Under the pieces are notes generated by a model. It was not told the origin of the DNA and ran no database searches. It was given only the letters and a program-made list of their open reading frames with translations. Positions 42,367 through 50,988 of a stretch of 64,000 nt of DNA are shown here, one piece after another (within the stretch, counting starts at the first letter, position 1; each line of letters starts with the position of its first letter). The position numbers and the translations under genes were made by a program. Origin of the DNA: Pseudomonadales bacterium (GTDB taxonomy: Bacteria; Pseudomonadota; Gammaproteobacteria; Pseudomonadales; IMCC2047); assembly GCA_024234615.1 (NCBI GenBank), contig JACKNY010000001.1, forward strand, positions 396,001 to 460,000. The letters run 5' to 3'.

Positions 42367-43917
42367 TTAATGAGATCGAATCATTTCGATAAAGCGTTGG
42401 GCATCATCCAGTGACGCTGTATTAATTCGGCTGGTGTGTTTTAGTTCCTCTTCGCTGAGCGCGTCGGCGCTCGCAATCTGGGCCTCGTAGACTTCGATAG
42501 TGGCATCCGACGGGTCAGTGCCGGCGGCTTGGCGTTGCTGGATGCGCGCACGTAATTCTGTATCGTCCAACTCACAGGAAACAATTCGCAATGGCACGCC
42601 GAGGTTCTCTGCCAATTGGTGGAAAAGCTCACGGTAAGTCTGCTGTAGGAAGGTCGCATCAACAATCGCGGCGTATCCCGAATTCAAAACTTGTTCACTG
42701 ATTTTAACCAGGTGCGCAAAGGTTTGCTCACTGGCGCTGTGGCTATAGATGCCGTCGTTAAGGCCGGATGGTTTGCTGGCAGCGGCGTCGAACAATCGTT
42801 TACGCTCTACATCCGAACGCAAGCGAATGGCGCCTAAATTGTCGACCAACGCAGTGCTGACGGTGGTTTTTCCCGAGCCGGAAAAGCCGTGCATCAACAA
42901 AATGTAGCGTTTCGGAATTTCCATGTAACGCTCAGCCAACTGTATATAGCTGCGGTATTGGCTGAAGATTTGTTGACGTTGTTCTTCCGTCAAATTTTCA
43001 TTATAGAGGTTAAACAGCGCGACCTTGGCGCGCACCACGGCGCGATAGGATTTGTAAAAATTTAATACGCGCAAACCACCGTAGTCGCCCGTTTGTTCGA
43101 GGTAAGCGTTGAGGAAACGATTGGCAAGGTTTTGTAAGCCGCGATCCTCTAAATCCATCATGAAGAAGGCCACTTCGCTCATGACATCAATCCAGCGAAA
43201 GCTGTCGTTAAATTCAATACAGTCGAACAGGGTAACCTTGCCCTGAAAGAGCGTGATATTGCCCAGGTGTAGATCACCATGGCAGGCTTTGATCATGCCG
43301 GATTCTTTGCGTTGCGCAAAAACTGGATTAAGGATATTCGCCATATCCTGTGCCCAGCCTTCAATTTGACCAAGTTGGGCGAGATCAGATTCTGCCTCGA
43401 GAAAGTCACGAATTTGCTCAAAATTTTGCTGTACGGGTGCCATCACCTGTTCTGGCGATCCGAATTGAGTACCCGCAGCGGCGCTTTCGGTGCGTTGGTG
43501 GAATGCGGCAGTAATGGCAGCGATTTCATCGATATGTTGCTGGGTCAGCTCGCCGCGTTGCAGCATTTTGTCGAGCAATTGATCCTGTGGGAACTGCACC
43601 ATCTTAATCGCATACTCAATAGCTTCGCCATCGCCGTCGAACCGGGGCGCTTTTTCACTGCCGCAAATTGGCAAGACAGCAAGGTACAGTTCCGGTGCCA
43701 AGCGTCGATTTAGACGCAGTTCTTCATGGCAGAAATGCTCGCGCTTGGCCAGAGTGGAAAAATCCAGAAAGCCGAAGTTGTTGGGTTTTTTGATCTTATA
43801 AGCAAAAGAACCGGTCAGAATGACCCAGGAGATATGGGTTTCAATGACCTCGAACGAATCGACTGGGTGATCGTATAAGGCTGAATTTTGCAGTGCCTGC
43901 ACCAAAGCTTGGCTCAC
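42367..43917 (-). CDS. APH-like kinase domain fused to AAA/zeta-type ATPase domain
   Basis: This 516-residue two-domain protein combines an aminoglycoside-phosphotransferase-like fold (about 1-310, catalytic ACHGDLHLGNITLF and FDCIEFND) with a P-loop kinase domain (about 330-516, HGFSGSGKTTVSTAL). The same fusion is widespread in bacteria under the generic name of bifunctional APH/ATP-binding protein. The substrate is unknown, and resistance should not be inferred from the fold name. It diverges from mrcB across 104 bp. Confidence 0.82.
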   Translation of the reverse strand: MSQALVQALQNSALYDHPVDSFEVIETHISWVILTGSFAYKIKKPNNFGFLDFSTLAKREHFCHEELRLNRRLAPELYLAVLPICGSEKAPRFDGDGEAIEYAIKMVQFPQDQLLDKMLQRGELTQQHIDEIAAITAAFHQRTESAAAGTQFGSPEQVMAPVQQNFEQIRDFLEAESDLAQLGQIEGWAQDMANILNPVFAQRKESGMIKACHGDLHLGNITLFQGKVTLFDCIEFNDSFRWIDVMSEVAFFMMDLEDRGLQNLANRFLNAYLEQTGDYGGLRVLNFYKSYRAVVRAKVALFNLYNENLTEEQRQQIFSQYRSYIQLAERYMEIPKRYILLMHGFSGSGKTTVSTALVDNLGAIRLRSDVERKRLFDAAASKPSGLNDGIYSHSASEQTFAHLVKISEQVLNSGYAAIVDATFLQQTYRELFHQLAENLGVPLRIVSCELDDTELRARIQQRQAAGTDPSDATIEVYEAQIASADALSEEELKHTSRINTASLDDAQRFIEMIRSH

Positions 43918-44021
43918 GGATAACTCCTTTCACATCCCTCATTTTATAGGGTGCGAAGTCTAACATTTGCTGGTTATAATTGCCGACTACTTTTTCCTCA
44001 CGGCGGAACTGACCAGCCTTA

Positions 44022-46385
44022 ATGACACAACCCAGCGCAAAAGCAAAGAAAAACTCTCCCAAAAAGTCGAACAAGAAGCAGCCTGAGTCGCGTGCTAAAT
44101 CCGGCGCACGCCGCTTGGTGGGCGTTTCCCTGTGGGGCTTACTATTTAAATTGATCTTGGTCGGCCTGGTGCTGTGCGCGGCGCTGATCGTTTATCTGGA
44201 CGCTTTAGTCACAGATAAATTTGAGGGCAAGCGCTGGTCTTTGCCCGCGAAAGTCTATGCGCGCCCGCTGGAGATTTATCCCGGTGCTGCTCTGAAATTG
44301 AATAATCTGCTTCATGAATTGGAACTGTTGGGCTATCGACGCTCAACCTCGATTGCCCAGCCGGGTAGTTACCAACAGGAGGGTGAGCAGGTCAGGCTGC
44401 ACACGCGCAGTTTTCAACTTTGGGATGAAGCACTGGCTGCCAGGCAGGTTGCCATTCGTATCAGCGATGATCTTGTGATTGATCTACAAAGCGGCGGTCA
44501 AAGCCTACCGTTGATGAGCCTTGAGCCTATGCTGATCGGAGGGATTTACCCCAAACACGGTGAGGATCGCACACTGGTGCGTATCGATGAGGTGCCAAAT
44601 TTTATTTTAGAGACATTGATCACCGTTGAAGACCGAGATTTTTATTCGCACCATGGTGTGTCGCCCATGGCGATAGCCCGGGCGATGTGGGTAAACCTGC
44701 GCTCAGGTCAGGTTAAACAGGGCGGCAGCACCCTAACGCAGCAGCTGGTAAAGAATTTTTATTTAACCAGCGACCGTACTGTTACCCGCAAAGCCACTGA
44801 AGCCATCATGGCGATTTTATTAGATCTGCATTACGACAAAAGTGAAATTCTGGAAGCCTATCTGAATGAGGTGTATCTCGGACAGGCGGGGCGACGTGCG
44901 ATTCACGGGTTCGGGCTGGGCAGCCATTACTATTTTGGCCGCGGCTTAAAAGAACTCAAGCTGCATCAGGCGGCGCTGCTGGTATCTTTAGTGAAAGGAC
45001 CTTCCTATTACAACCCACGCAGGCACCCGGAGCGGGCCTTGGCGCGACGTAATTTGGTGCTCGACATGCTGGCGCAAGCCGGGAAAGTGAGCCCGGAGCA
45101 GGCGGATTGGGCGAAACGGCAGCCATTGGATGTAGCGCAACAGTCGTCCTACACGGATGTTAGTTACCCTGCCTATATGGATTTGGTCAAACGCCAACTA
45201 CGGCGGGATTACAAGGCGGAAGATTTAACCAGCGAGGGATTGCGAATTTTTACCAGCTTGGATCCCTTGGTGCAGCGTGAGGCGGAACAGAGCTTAGCGA
45301 AGCAAATCAATCGCTTCAGGCGTCAGGATGTAGCGCGTATGCGCCAACTCGAAGGCGCCTTGGTGGTAACCAGCACCGATACCGGCGAAGTATTGGCTTT
45401 GGTTGGCGGCAAGGATACCAAGTATTCCGGCTTTAATCGGGCCTTGGACGCCGTACGGCCGGTGGGTTCACTGTTAAAACCGGCGTTGTATCTAACTGCC
45501 TTGGCGCAGCCACAAAAATATACTCTAGTGTCGCCCCTGGATGATGGGCCGATCAGTGTGCCGGCGGAGGGGGGTAAACTCTGGACGCCGAAGAATTCGG
45601 ATCGCCAAAGCCACGGCGTGATTCCTTTGCATCGCGCGCTCTCGCAATCCTATAACCAGGCCAGTACGCGCTTGGCTATGGAGGTGGGCGTCGAGCAGGT
45701 GATCACCACCATTCGGCAACTGGGCGTGCAAAGAAAGCTGCCGCCTTATCCCTCCATCATTCTTGGCGCGCGTGGCTTGACGCCGATCGAAGTAGCCGCG
45801 ATGTATCAAACCATCGCCGCCGGTGGCTTTAATACCCCATTGCGAGCGATACGCGATGTTACGACATCAGAGGGTAAACCCTTAAACCGCTACCCGTTGC
45901 ACGTCGAACAGCGGTTTGATCCGGGCGTTATTCATTTACTGTATTATGTGTTGCAAGAAACCATGCGCGAAGGCACCGGGCGCGCTGTTTACAATCAGGT
46001 ACCCGCTAGTCTCAATGTCGCCGGTAAAACCGGTACAACCGATGATTTAAGAGACAGCTGGTTTGCCGGCTTTACCGGTGATCGTTTGGCGGTAGTGTGG
46101 CTCGGCAACGATGACAATACGCCAACCGGACTGACCGGCAGTCGTGGCGCGTTAAGCGTGTGGGGCCAGTTAATGCAAGGTCTTGCTCCGGCTTCTTTTA
46201 CCGGCACCCTGCCCGAAAATGTGCAGTACCTCTGGGTGGATGACAGCAGCGGCATGCGCAGCGAAGCAGATTGCCTGGGCGCGCGCTATATGCCCTTTAT
46301 CAAAGGCTCGGAACCGCAACGAACGGCTGAGTGCCATCGCCAGCCAGGCCGCTTGGGTGAATGGATTAAATCGTGGTTTGAATAG
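44022..46385 (+). CDS. mrcB: Penicillin-binding protein 1B
   Basis: This bifunctional peptidoglycan synthase polymerises glycan and cross-links peptides at the inner membrane. The 787-residue protein has a Lys-rich cytoplasmic tail, a TM segment (about 40-65), a UB2H-like domain, a GT51 transglycosylase domain (TVEDRDFYSHHGVSPMAIARA with the catalytic Glu, QGGSTLTQQLVKNF) and a transpeptidase domain with SLLK, SYN and GKTGTTDD motifs. It should depend on an LpoB-like activator. A TPR lipoprotein follows after 12 nt, as in Pseudomonas. Confidence 0.95.
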   Translation: MTQPSAKAKKNSPKKSNKKQPESRAKSGARRLVGVSLWGLLFKLILVGLVLCAALIVYLDALVTDKFEGKRWSLPAKVYARPLEIYPGAALKLNNLLHELELLGYRRSTSIAQPGSYQQEGEQVRLHTRSFQLWDEALAARQVAIRISDDLVIDLQSGGQSLPLMSLEPMLIGGIYPKHGEDRTLVRIDEVPNFILETLITVEDRDFYSHHGVSPMAIARAMWVNLRSGQVKQGGSTLTQQLVKNFYLTSDRTVTRKATEAIMAILLDLHYDKSEILEAYLNEVYLGQAGRRAIHGFGLGSHYYFGRGLKELKLHQAALLVSLVKGPSYYNPRRHPERALARRNLVLDMLAQAGKVSPEQADWAKRQPLDVAQQSSYTDVSYPAYMDLVKRQLRRDYKAEDLTSEGLRIFTSLDPLVQREAEQSLAKQINRFRRQDVARMRQLEGALVVTSTDTGEVLALVGGKDTKYSGFNRALDAVRPVGSLLKPALYLTALAQPQKYTLVSPLDDGPISVPAEGGKLWTPKNSDRQSHGVIPLHRALSQSYNQASTRLAMEVGVEQVITTIRQLGVQRKLPPYPSIILGARGLTPIEVAAMYQTIAAGGFNTPLRAIRDVTTSEGKPLNRYPLHVEQRFDPGVIHLLYYVLQETMREGTGRAVYNQVPASLNVAGKTGTTDDLRDSWFAGFTGDRLAVVWLGNDDNTPTGLTGSRGALSVWGQLMQGLAPASFTGTLPENVQYLWVDDSSGMRSEADCLGARYMPFIKGSEPQRTAECHRQPGRLGEWIKSWFE

Positions 46386-46397
46386 GTAAAATTAAAG

Positions 46398-46853
46398 ATG
46401 CGTATTGTTTTAGTATTGATCTTGGTAGGAATGATAACAGCTTGCGGCGTGGCGCCACAACGAGGCTCGGCGCCAGTTATAGAGCGCAGCCCGGAGGGTT
46501 CGAATGAGGTTCACCGAGATATACCTGTCATTCAAAGTGCGCCCGTTGTCGAAAGTACGGTCCGAAAGAGTGACGCACAAACAGCTGTGCCGAACTCAGC
46601 CGTTGTAGCCTTGCTGGATACAGCGCAGCAACAACGTCGCCAACAAAAATATGTGGCAGCTGCCGCATCCTTAGAACGGGCAATACGCATTTCTCCGCGC
46701 GATGGACAGCTTTATCTGGAACTGGCGAAAGTACGATTTGAGCAAGGCAATAGCGCACAGGCGGAGCAGCTGTGTAAAAAGGCGATTGCCTTGTCAAACA
46801 ATTCGGCAGAGACGAAGTTCGAGTGTGGCGCTTTGCTGGGGAACAACGGGTAG
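46398..46853 (+). CDS. TPR-containing lipoprotein downstream of mrcB
   Basis: The 151-residue protein has a short signal with lipobox ITAC, a disordered Pro/Ser linker, and one or two TPR-like helical repeats (about 65-145: VVALLDTAQQQRRQQKYVAAAASLERAI and LYLELAKVRFEQGN). It sits 12 nt after mrcB, so it is probably co-expressed. By position it could be a PBP1B activator (in Pseudomonas, LpoP is a TPR lipoprotein encoded next to mrcB/ponB), a reasonable but untested reading. Confidence 0.8.
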   Translation: MRIVLVLILVGMITACGVAPQRGSAPVIERSPEGSNEVHRDIPVIQSAPVVESTVRKSDAQTAVPNSAVVALLDTAQQQRRQQKYVAAAASLERAIRISPRDGQLYLELAKVRFEQGNSAQAEQLCKKAIALSNNSAETKFECGALLGNNG

Positions 46854-46896
46854 TATAGAGACAAATCCATAATACCTATGGTTTCCGATTGCCTAA

Positions 46897-47736
46897 TTAT
46901 GGCCGCTTAGGGCTGTCAGCATAGGAACACCAATCGCTCCAACTGCCAGGGTATAGCTTGGCGCCCTCAATCCCTGCGAGTTTTAGCGATAGTAAATTAA
47001 CGCAAGCTGTTACACCGGAACCACAATAAACCACGGTTTCTTTTTCGCTGTCCAAGCCCGCCCAACGATCCTGTTGCTTTCCGGCCGATAGCGCTTTACC
47101 TTGTTCGTTGGTCACCCCCTGCCAGGGATAATTCAACGCTCCGGGAATGTGCCCGGCAACGGGGTCGATGGGTTCTTCAAGCCCTTGATAACGTGGTGCT
47201 TCGCGGGAGTCGATCAGTTGCAGATTGCGATCCTTTAGGTGTGCGGATAACCATGAATAATCGACCGTTTGGCCTGTTCTGGGGTTGGCTTGGAAATAAC
47301 CCTTTTGTGGTGCTTGTGTGTCCTGTGAAACCGGCAACCCCTGTGCCCGCCAAGCTTGCAAGCCACCGTCGAGAATGCGGATGTGCGGGTGCCCAAAATG
47401 CTGTAGTAACCACCAAAGCCGCGCCGCGCCCGCGAGCCGATTATCATCATAGGCGACAATGATACTGTTCTGGTTAACCCCCATTTTTTGCATGCTGGCA
47501 GTAAATTGTGCTGCTGTCGGCAATGGGTGGCGACCGCCATGTGGCTTTTTGTCACCGGACAGCTGAACTTCCATCTCCAGGTGCAATGCGTTTGGAATAT
47601 GGCCATCCGCGTACTGCTGGCGACCCAACGCAAAATCGGCTAGTGAAAAGCGGCAGTCGAATATGACCAACTGTTGCGCGGCAGATGGCGCAGTCAAGCG
47701 TTGATTGAGTTCGCTGGCGGTAATCATGATGGTCAT
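46897..47736 (-). CDS. sseA: 3-mercaptopyruvate-type sulfurtransferase
   Basis: This 279-residue tandem rhodanese has the active-site loop VVYCGSGVTACVN, the CGSGVTA form of SseA/mercaptopyruvate sulfurtransferases, unlike the CQTHHR loop of the rhodanese at 16.4 kb. N- and C-terminal rhodanese domains are both complete (DGHIPNALHLEMEVQLSGDK; VAGHIPGALNYPWQG). It follows the sortase-system kinase gene by 8 nt on the same strand and may be read through from it, though no functional link is known. Confidence 0.9.
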   Translation of the reverse strand: MTIMITASELNQRLTAPSAAQQLVIFDCRFSLADFALGRQQYADGHIPNALHLEMEVQLSGDKKPHGGRHPLPTAAQFTASMQKMGVNQNSIIVAYDDNRLAGAARLWWLLQHFGHPHIRILDGGLQAWRAQGLPVSQDTQAPQKGYFQANPRTGQTVDYSWLSAHLKDRNLQLIDSREAPRYQGLEEPIDPVAGHIPGALNYPWQGVTNEQGKALSAGKQQDRWAGLDSEKETVVYCGSGVTACVNLLSLKLAGIEGAKLYPGSWSDWCSYADSPKRP

Positions 47737-47744
47737 GGTTGCTG

Positions 47745-49910
47745 TTACTCCTTACTCAGTGGCAATGAAATATGGACTACCACACCGCTTTGGTCGGGCA
47801 GATTACTAATTTGAATGCTGCCGTTATGATAATCGACGATGAGTTTGGAAATATAGAGTCCCAATCCTAAATGCGGCTTTTCCGCGTCTATAGCTGGGCG
47901 CGAGCTGGACATCAGATTAAAGATTAACGGGATTTGTGATTCGTCGATAGTCCGGCCCTGGTTGGCAATGGTGATATCAACCAGGCCTTTAGTTTTGTGC
48001 AGGGTGATGCTGAGCGGATTTTCACTGGCGCTAAAATCCGCCGCGTTATCCAACAGTTTGTCGAGTAGTTGCTCAATGCGAAAGTCGGCGCAATTAATCC
48101 AGGTTGGTGAGTCGTCGAGTTCGATTGCTAGCAATAGCTCGGGGTGATTACTCTGATAGTTGCTTAAATATTGCCGCAGCAGTGAACTCAGGTCGACCCG
48201 CTCCATTTCGTCGCTGGCCAGCGACTGTTCCAGGCTGGCGGATTCGGCCAGCTGCTGTACCAATATACTCATCTGCCGTAGTCCGCGTTTGGCTCTTTCC
48301 AAATACAGCTGACGCTGGCTCTCATCGGTTTCGTGCGCGAGATTTTCCAACGAAGTACTGATGGTATTCAGCGGATTGTTGACCTCATGGCGCAGCGTGC
48401 GCGGAATGTTGGCGACAAACTGTTGGTATTGGTGCAGCCGGGTTAGCATGGAGGAAACACTGCGGGCCAGGTCGCCGATTTCATCGCCCGCTGTGGTTTC
48501 GTGCTCCAACTGATCCACCATTAAACGACCGTGCGGATCGATAGCCAGAGCGGCTTCCTTGCGCATCCGTCGTACCCGATAGGCCAAACGCAAAGAGAAG
48601 AGGATAACTACCAGCACGATGGCCAACAGACTCAGCGCGGTCAGCATAACGATATTTTCCAGCGCTTGTCGCTGTAACGCCAGAACCGATTCGGTGCTCT
48701 GCTCCAATACCACTGCGCCGATAATTTGATCCTGCTCACTGATAGGATAGGCCGCTGTGATTATTTGAGCGCGACCATCCAACGACGCACGGCGGCGAGA
48801 GCTGCCCTTGCCGATCAGCGCCTGGGTAATAACCTGGTCGTCTCGTTGGCTGGTCAGCCTGGGATCAAAATCTTTGAAATCGGCAGCGGCTGAGCTAATT
48901 AATTTCTGAAACAATAAATCCACCAGCACGCTCCAAAGCGAGCCGGATTGATTATCTTCCTCATACGGGGGAGATTCATCGTCACTCGGTATTTGCAGCT
49001 GCCCAGCGGTAGCGCGTACACGCCGCTGCTGGTCGAGAATCCAAATTTGGGCATCCGCTTGGTTCAATTCGGTGATTATTTTTTCGATAGCCGGTGAGCG
49101 CAGAAGAATCAGATTAGTCTTTGCCCCAGCCAACGAGGGCAGGGTGCTGGTCAGTGATTGCACTTGGCGAAGCTCGGGGTTATCGACATCGGCGTAGCTC
49201 AAACCGAGCCGCTTTTGCGGGCCGAGCATAGCTAACGGAATGCGCAATTCGATTTCATAACCCCGCTCGGTATCCCTCACATAGCTGGCGACCTCATATT
49301 CAGGTTGGCCGGCGACCGCATAAAACCAGTCAGTATCAACATAGTAGGCGGTCATATTGCCCGGGCCTTCCATGGTTAATAACAGTCGTTTGGATTGGCC
49401 TTCGGCATCGATAAAATTAAGCCGTAAATGATCGCTGTTATCCAACCGTCGATAGCCGGGGTGGCGATAAACCTTGGTGTTATCCAGGATGTCGAGGTAG
49501 GCATAAAGATATTGTGCGGACACGCCTAACAGCAGATTGAACTTTGTACCTGTTTGAATAGCGGTAGTACTCGTTTGCCGCCCACCAAAGCTGCGCTGAT
49601 GTTGGCGCAAATCCCGCCAGTCATCGTTATAGCCATCAATGCGGATAGGGTAGTCCAAAGGGTAGCTGGTGAGTGTTTCGTAATCCTCGATATTGAGCGG
49701 CAGATCATTAAATAACCTGTCGTTACTTTGCAGCGTGATGGCAATGCCCTTGGCGGTGAGCAGCTGCGCTTGCGCCTGGCCTTCGAGCAGAAAATTCTTG
49801 GTCTCCAGCAAGTAGCGATAACCCAGCCAGGGGATGCTGAGCAGCACCAGTCCCATCAAAATCAGTTTGGTGCCGAGGCGCGGCCCGCGAAATCTGGCGG
49901 CTTTGTTCAC
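47745..49910 (-). CDS. pdsS: Dedicated sortase system histidine kinase (PdsS-type)
   Basis: The 721-residue membrane kinase is TM1 (about 13-33), a large periplasmic region (34-418), TM2 (about 419-443), HAMP, a HisKA domain with phospho-acceptor His508 in TLRHEVNNPLNTI, and HATPase_c (LLDKLLDNAADFSAS, LGLGLYISKLIV). Residues about 88-245 (IDGYNDDWRDL, YLYAYLDILD, DHLRLNFID, GYEIELRIPLAML) look like a CBM9-type beta-sandwich. The locus and architecture match the proteobacterial dedicated sortase histidine kinase (TIGR03785, from memory). The GTG start overlaps the regulator stop by 4 nt (GTGA). Confidence 0.85.
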   Translation of the reverse strand: MNKAARFRGPRLGTKLILMGLVLLSIPWLGYRYLLETKNFLLEGQAQAQLLTAKGIAITLQSNDRLFNDLPLNIEDYETLTSYPLDYPIRIDGYNDDWRDLRQHQRSFGGRQTSTTAIQTGTKFNLLLGVSAQYLYAYLDILDNTKVYRHPGYRRLDNSDHLRLNFIDAEGQSKRLLLTMEGPGNMTAYYVDTDWFYAVAGQPEYEVASYVRDTERGYEIELRIPLAMLGPQKRLGLSYADVDNPELRQVQSLTSTLPSLAGAKTNLILLRSPAIEKIITELNQADAQIWILDQQRRVRATAGQLQIPSDDESPPYEEDNQSGSLWSVLVDLLFQKLISSAAADFKDFDPRLTSQRDDQVITQALIGKGSSRRRASLDGRAQIITAAYPISEQDQIIGAVVLEQSTESVLALQRQALENIVMLTALSLLAIVLVVILFSLRLAYRVRRMRKEAALAIDPHGRLMVDQLEHETTAGDEIGDLARSVSSMLTRLHQYQQFVANIPRTLRHEVNNPLNTISTSLENLAHETDESQRQLYLERAKRGLRQMSILVQQLAESASLEQSLASDEMERVDLSSLLRQYLSNYQSNHPELLLAIELDDSPTWINCADFRIEQLLDKLLDNAADFSASENPLSITLHKTKGLVDITIANQGRTIDESQIPLIFNLMSSSRPAIDAEKPHLGLGLYISKLIVDYHNGSIQISNLPDQSGVVVHISLPLSKE

Positions 49911-50617
49911 TCGACAATCCAGCGATAGCCGAAGCCGTATTCGTTTTGAATGCGATCAAATTGGGCGTCGATCTGGCGGATTTTTTTACGGATATTTCGC
50001 ATGTGGGTGTTAATGGTGTTGTGTGTAACGAAACTCTGCATGGTTGAATGCATTAATTGCTCGTAGGAAATTGCGTTCCCCGGTCGATGCAGCAAACGTT
50101 CGAGCATGCGAAATTCGGTCATGGTCAAACTTAATGGCTGGTCACGCCAGTGGGCTTGCATGGCGTCCAAATTAATCCTCAGGTCGCCAACGCTTTTGGG
50201 CGGGTTTTGGCTGTCGCTCCCAGCGTTTTCGCTCAGTTCCGCCAGGCGCAGCAACGAGGTCACGCGTTCCGCCAGGTAAGTCAGGCTGATGGGTTTGGGC
50301 TGATAGTCCCAGGCACCAAGCCGAAGGCCGGATATTTTATCGATCTCGTCGACTCGTTCTGTTAAAAAAAGTACCGGCAGGGAAGCATTGCTGGCGAGCA
50401 AATCGCGGCACAGAGCAAAACCGCCGTCCACATCGTTGCCTAGGATAATGTCGATAATGACCAGTTGCGGTGGTTCTTTGCTGATGCCAGCCAATGCTTG
50501 CTGGTGCCCGGCATAGGCGTTCACACGGTAACCTTTGCGCGCAATAGCATCGCAATAATTGCGACGTTGATCCGGGTCGTCCTCGACGATAGCGATGAGT
50601 TTTGGTTCCTGTGGCAT
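49907..50617 (-). CDS. pdsR: Dedicated sortase system response regulator (OmpR-type)
   Basis: This 236-residue regulator has a receiver domain (LIAIVEDDPDQRRNY; phospho-acceptor Asp in LVIIDIILGNDVDGG; the Lys in QPKPISL) and a winged-helix DNA-binding domain of the OmpR/PhoB class (LSLTMTEFRMLERLLHRPGNAISYEQL, NTINTHMRNIRKKI). It pairs with the overlapping kinase gene and diverges from the sortase target operon. The start at 50617 removes a non-conserved leader. The likely target is the 11-bp-phased repeats at 50669-50701. Confidence 0.87.
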   Translation of the reverse strand: MPQEPKLIAIVEDDPDQRRNYCDAIARKGYRVNAYAGHQQALAGISKEPPQLVIIDIILGNDVDGGFALCRDLLASNASLPVLFLTERVDEIDKISGLRLGAWDYQPKPISLTYLAERVTSLLRLAELSENAGSDSQNPPKSVGDLRINLDAMQAHWRDQPLSLTMTEFRMLERLLHRPGNAISYEQLMHSTMQSFVTHNTINTHMRNIRKKIRQIDAQFDRIQNEYGFGYRWIVE

Positions 50618-50668
50618 GGCACCATTATAGTGATTAAACAGTGAGAATCGTAATAGTCCTCGTAACTT

Positions 50669-50701
50669 CCATTCTTTCTCCATTTTTCCTTCATTCCCTC
50701 T
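50669..50701 (+). promoter_or_regulatory. Three 11-bp-phased direct repeats, candidate PdsR operator
   Basis: CCATTCTTTCT (50669-50679), CCATTTTTCCT (50680-50690) and TCATTCCCTCT (50691-50701) are contiguous 11-bp repeats with consensus YCATTYYYYCT. OmpR/PhoB-type regulators bind direct repeats spaced by one helical turn. A TTTAAT (50716-50721) could be the -10 box, which would put the third repeat over the -35 position, the layout of activator-dependent promoters. Confidence 0.6.
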
Positions 50702-50751
50702 CCAGGGTTAAGTCCTTTAATAAGCCTTACCAACTCAACGAGGCGAAGACG

Positions 50752-50988
50752 ATGCACAAACCCAACGAACACCCACCGGCAAAACACCCATACGAATTTG
50801 TCCCCATTACCGACGATGTTTTGGATCAGCACCCAGAGCTTTTATTCAACCTGGTTCCTTACCAGCGCGACTACCCCTGTCATCGCGAATTAGCGGATAC
50901 CTCCCCGGTCAAAATTAATCGTGCCGGGTTGGCGGCGAACGAGGTGCTGCAATTACCGCTATTTCAAACACAAGCAAAGGATGGCTAA
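50752..50988 (+). CDS. Small protein of unknown function in the sortase operon
   Basis: This 78-residue ORF is the first of the sortase target operon. It starts at ATG 50752 after GAGGCGAA and overlaps the next start by 8 nt. The sequence is His/Pro-rich at the N-terminus (HKPNEHPPAKHPYEFVPI), with a single Cys (DYPCHREL) and no signal peptide or TM segment, so the product is probably cytoplasmic. I do not recognise it. An upstream frame to 50641 adds a hydrophobic leader but would run through the candidate operator and promoter. Confidence 0.6.
   Translation: MHKPNEHPPAKHPYEFVPITDDVLDQHPELLFNLVPYQRDYPCHRELADTSPVKINRAGLAANEVLQLPLFQTQAKDG

Noticed and set aside
42367..43917. Antibiotic resistance gene, because of the aminoglycoside-phosphotransferase-like domain
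   Set aside because: The fold is shared by many kinases, the fused ATPase architecture is a widespread housekeeping-type family, and no mobile context is present.
50641..50751. Upstream extension giving the small sortase-operon protein a hydrophobic leader
   Set aside because: The extension runs through the 11-bp repeats and the probable promoter; ATG 50752 has a ribosome site and no support exists for the earlier start.
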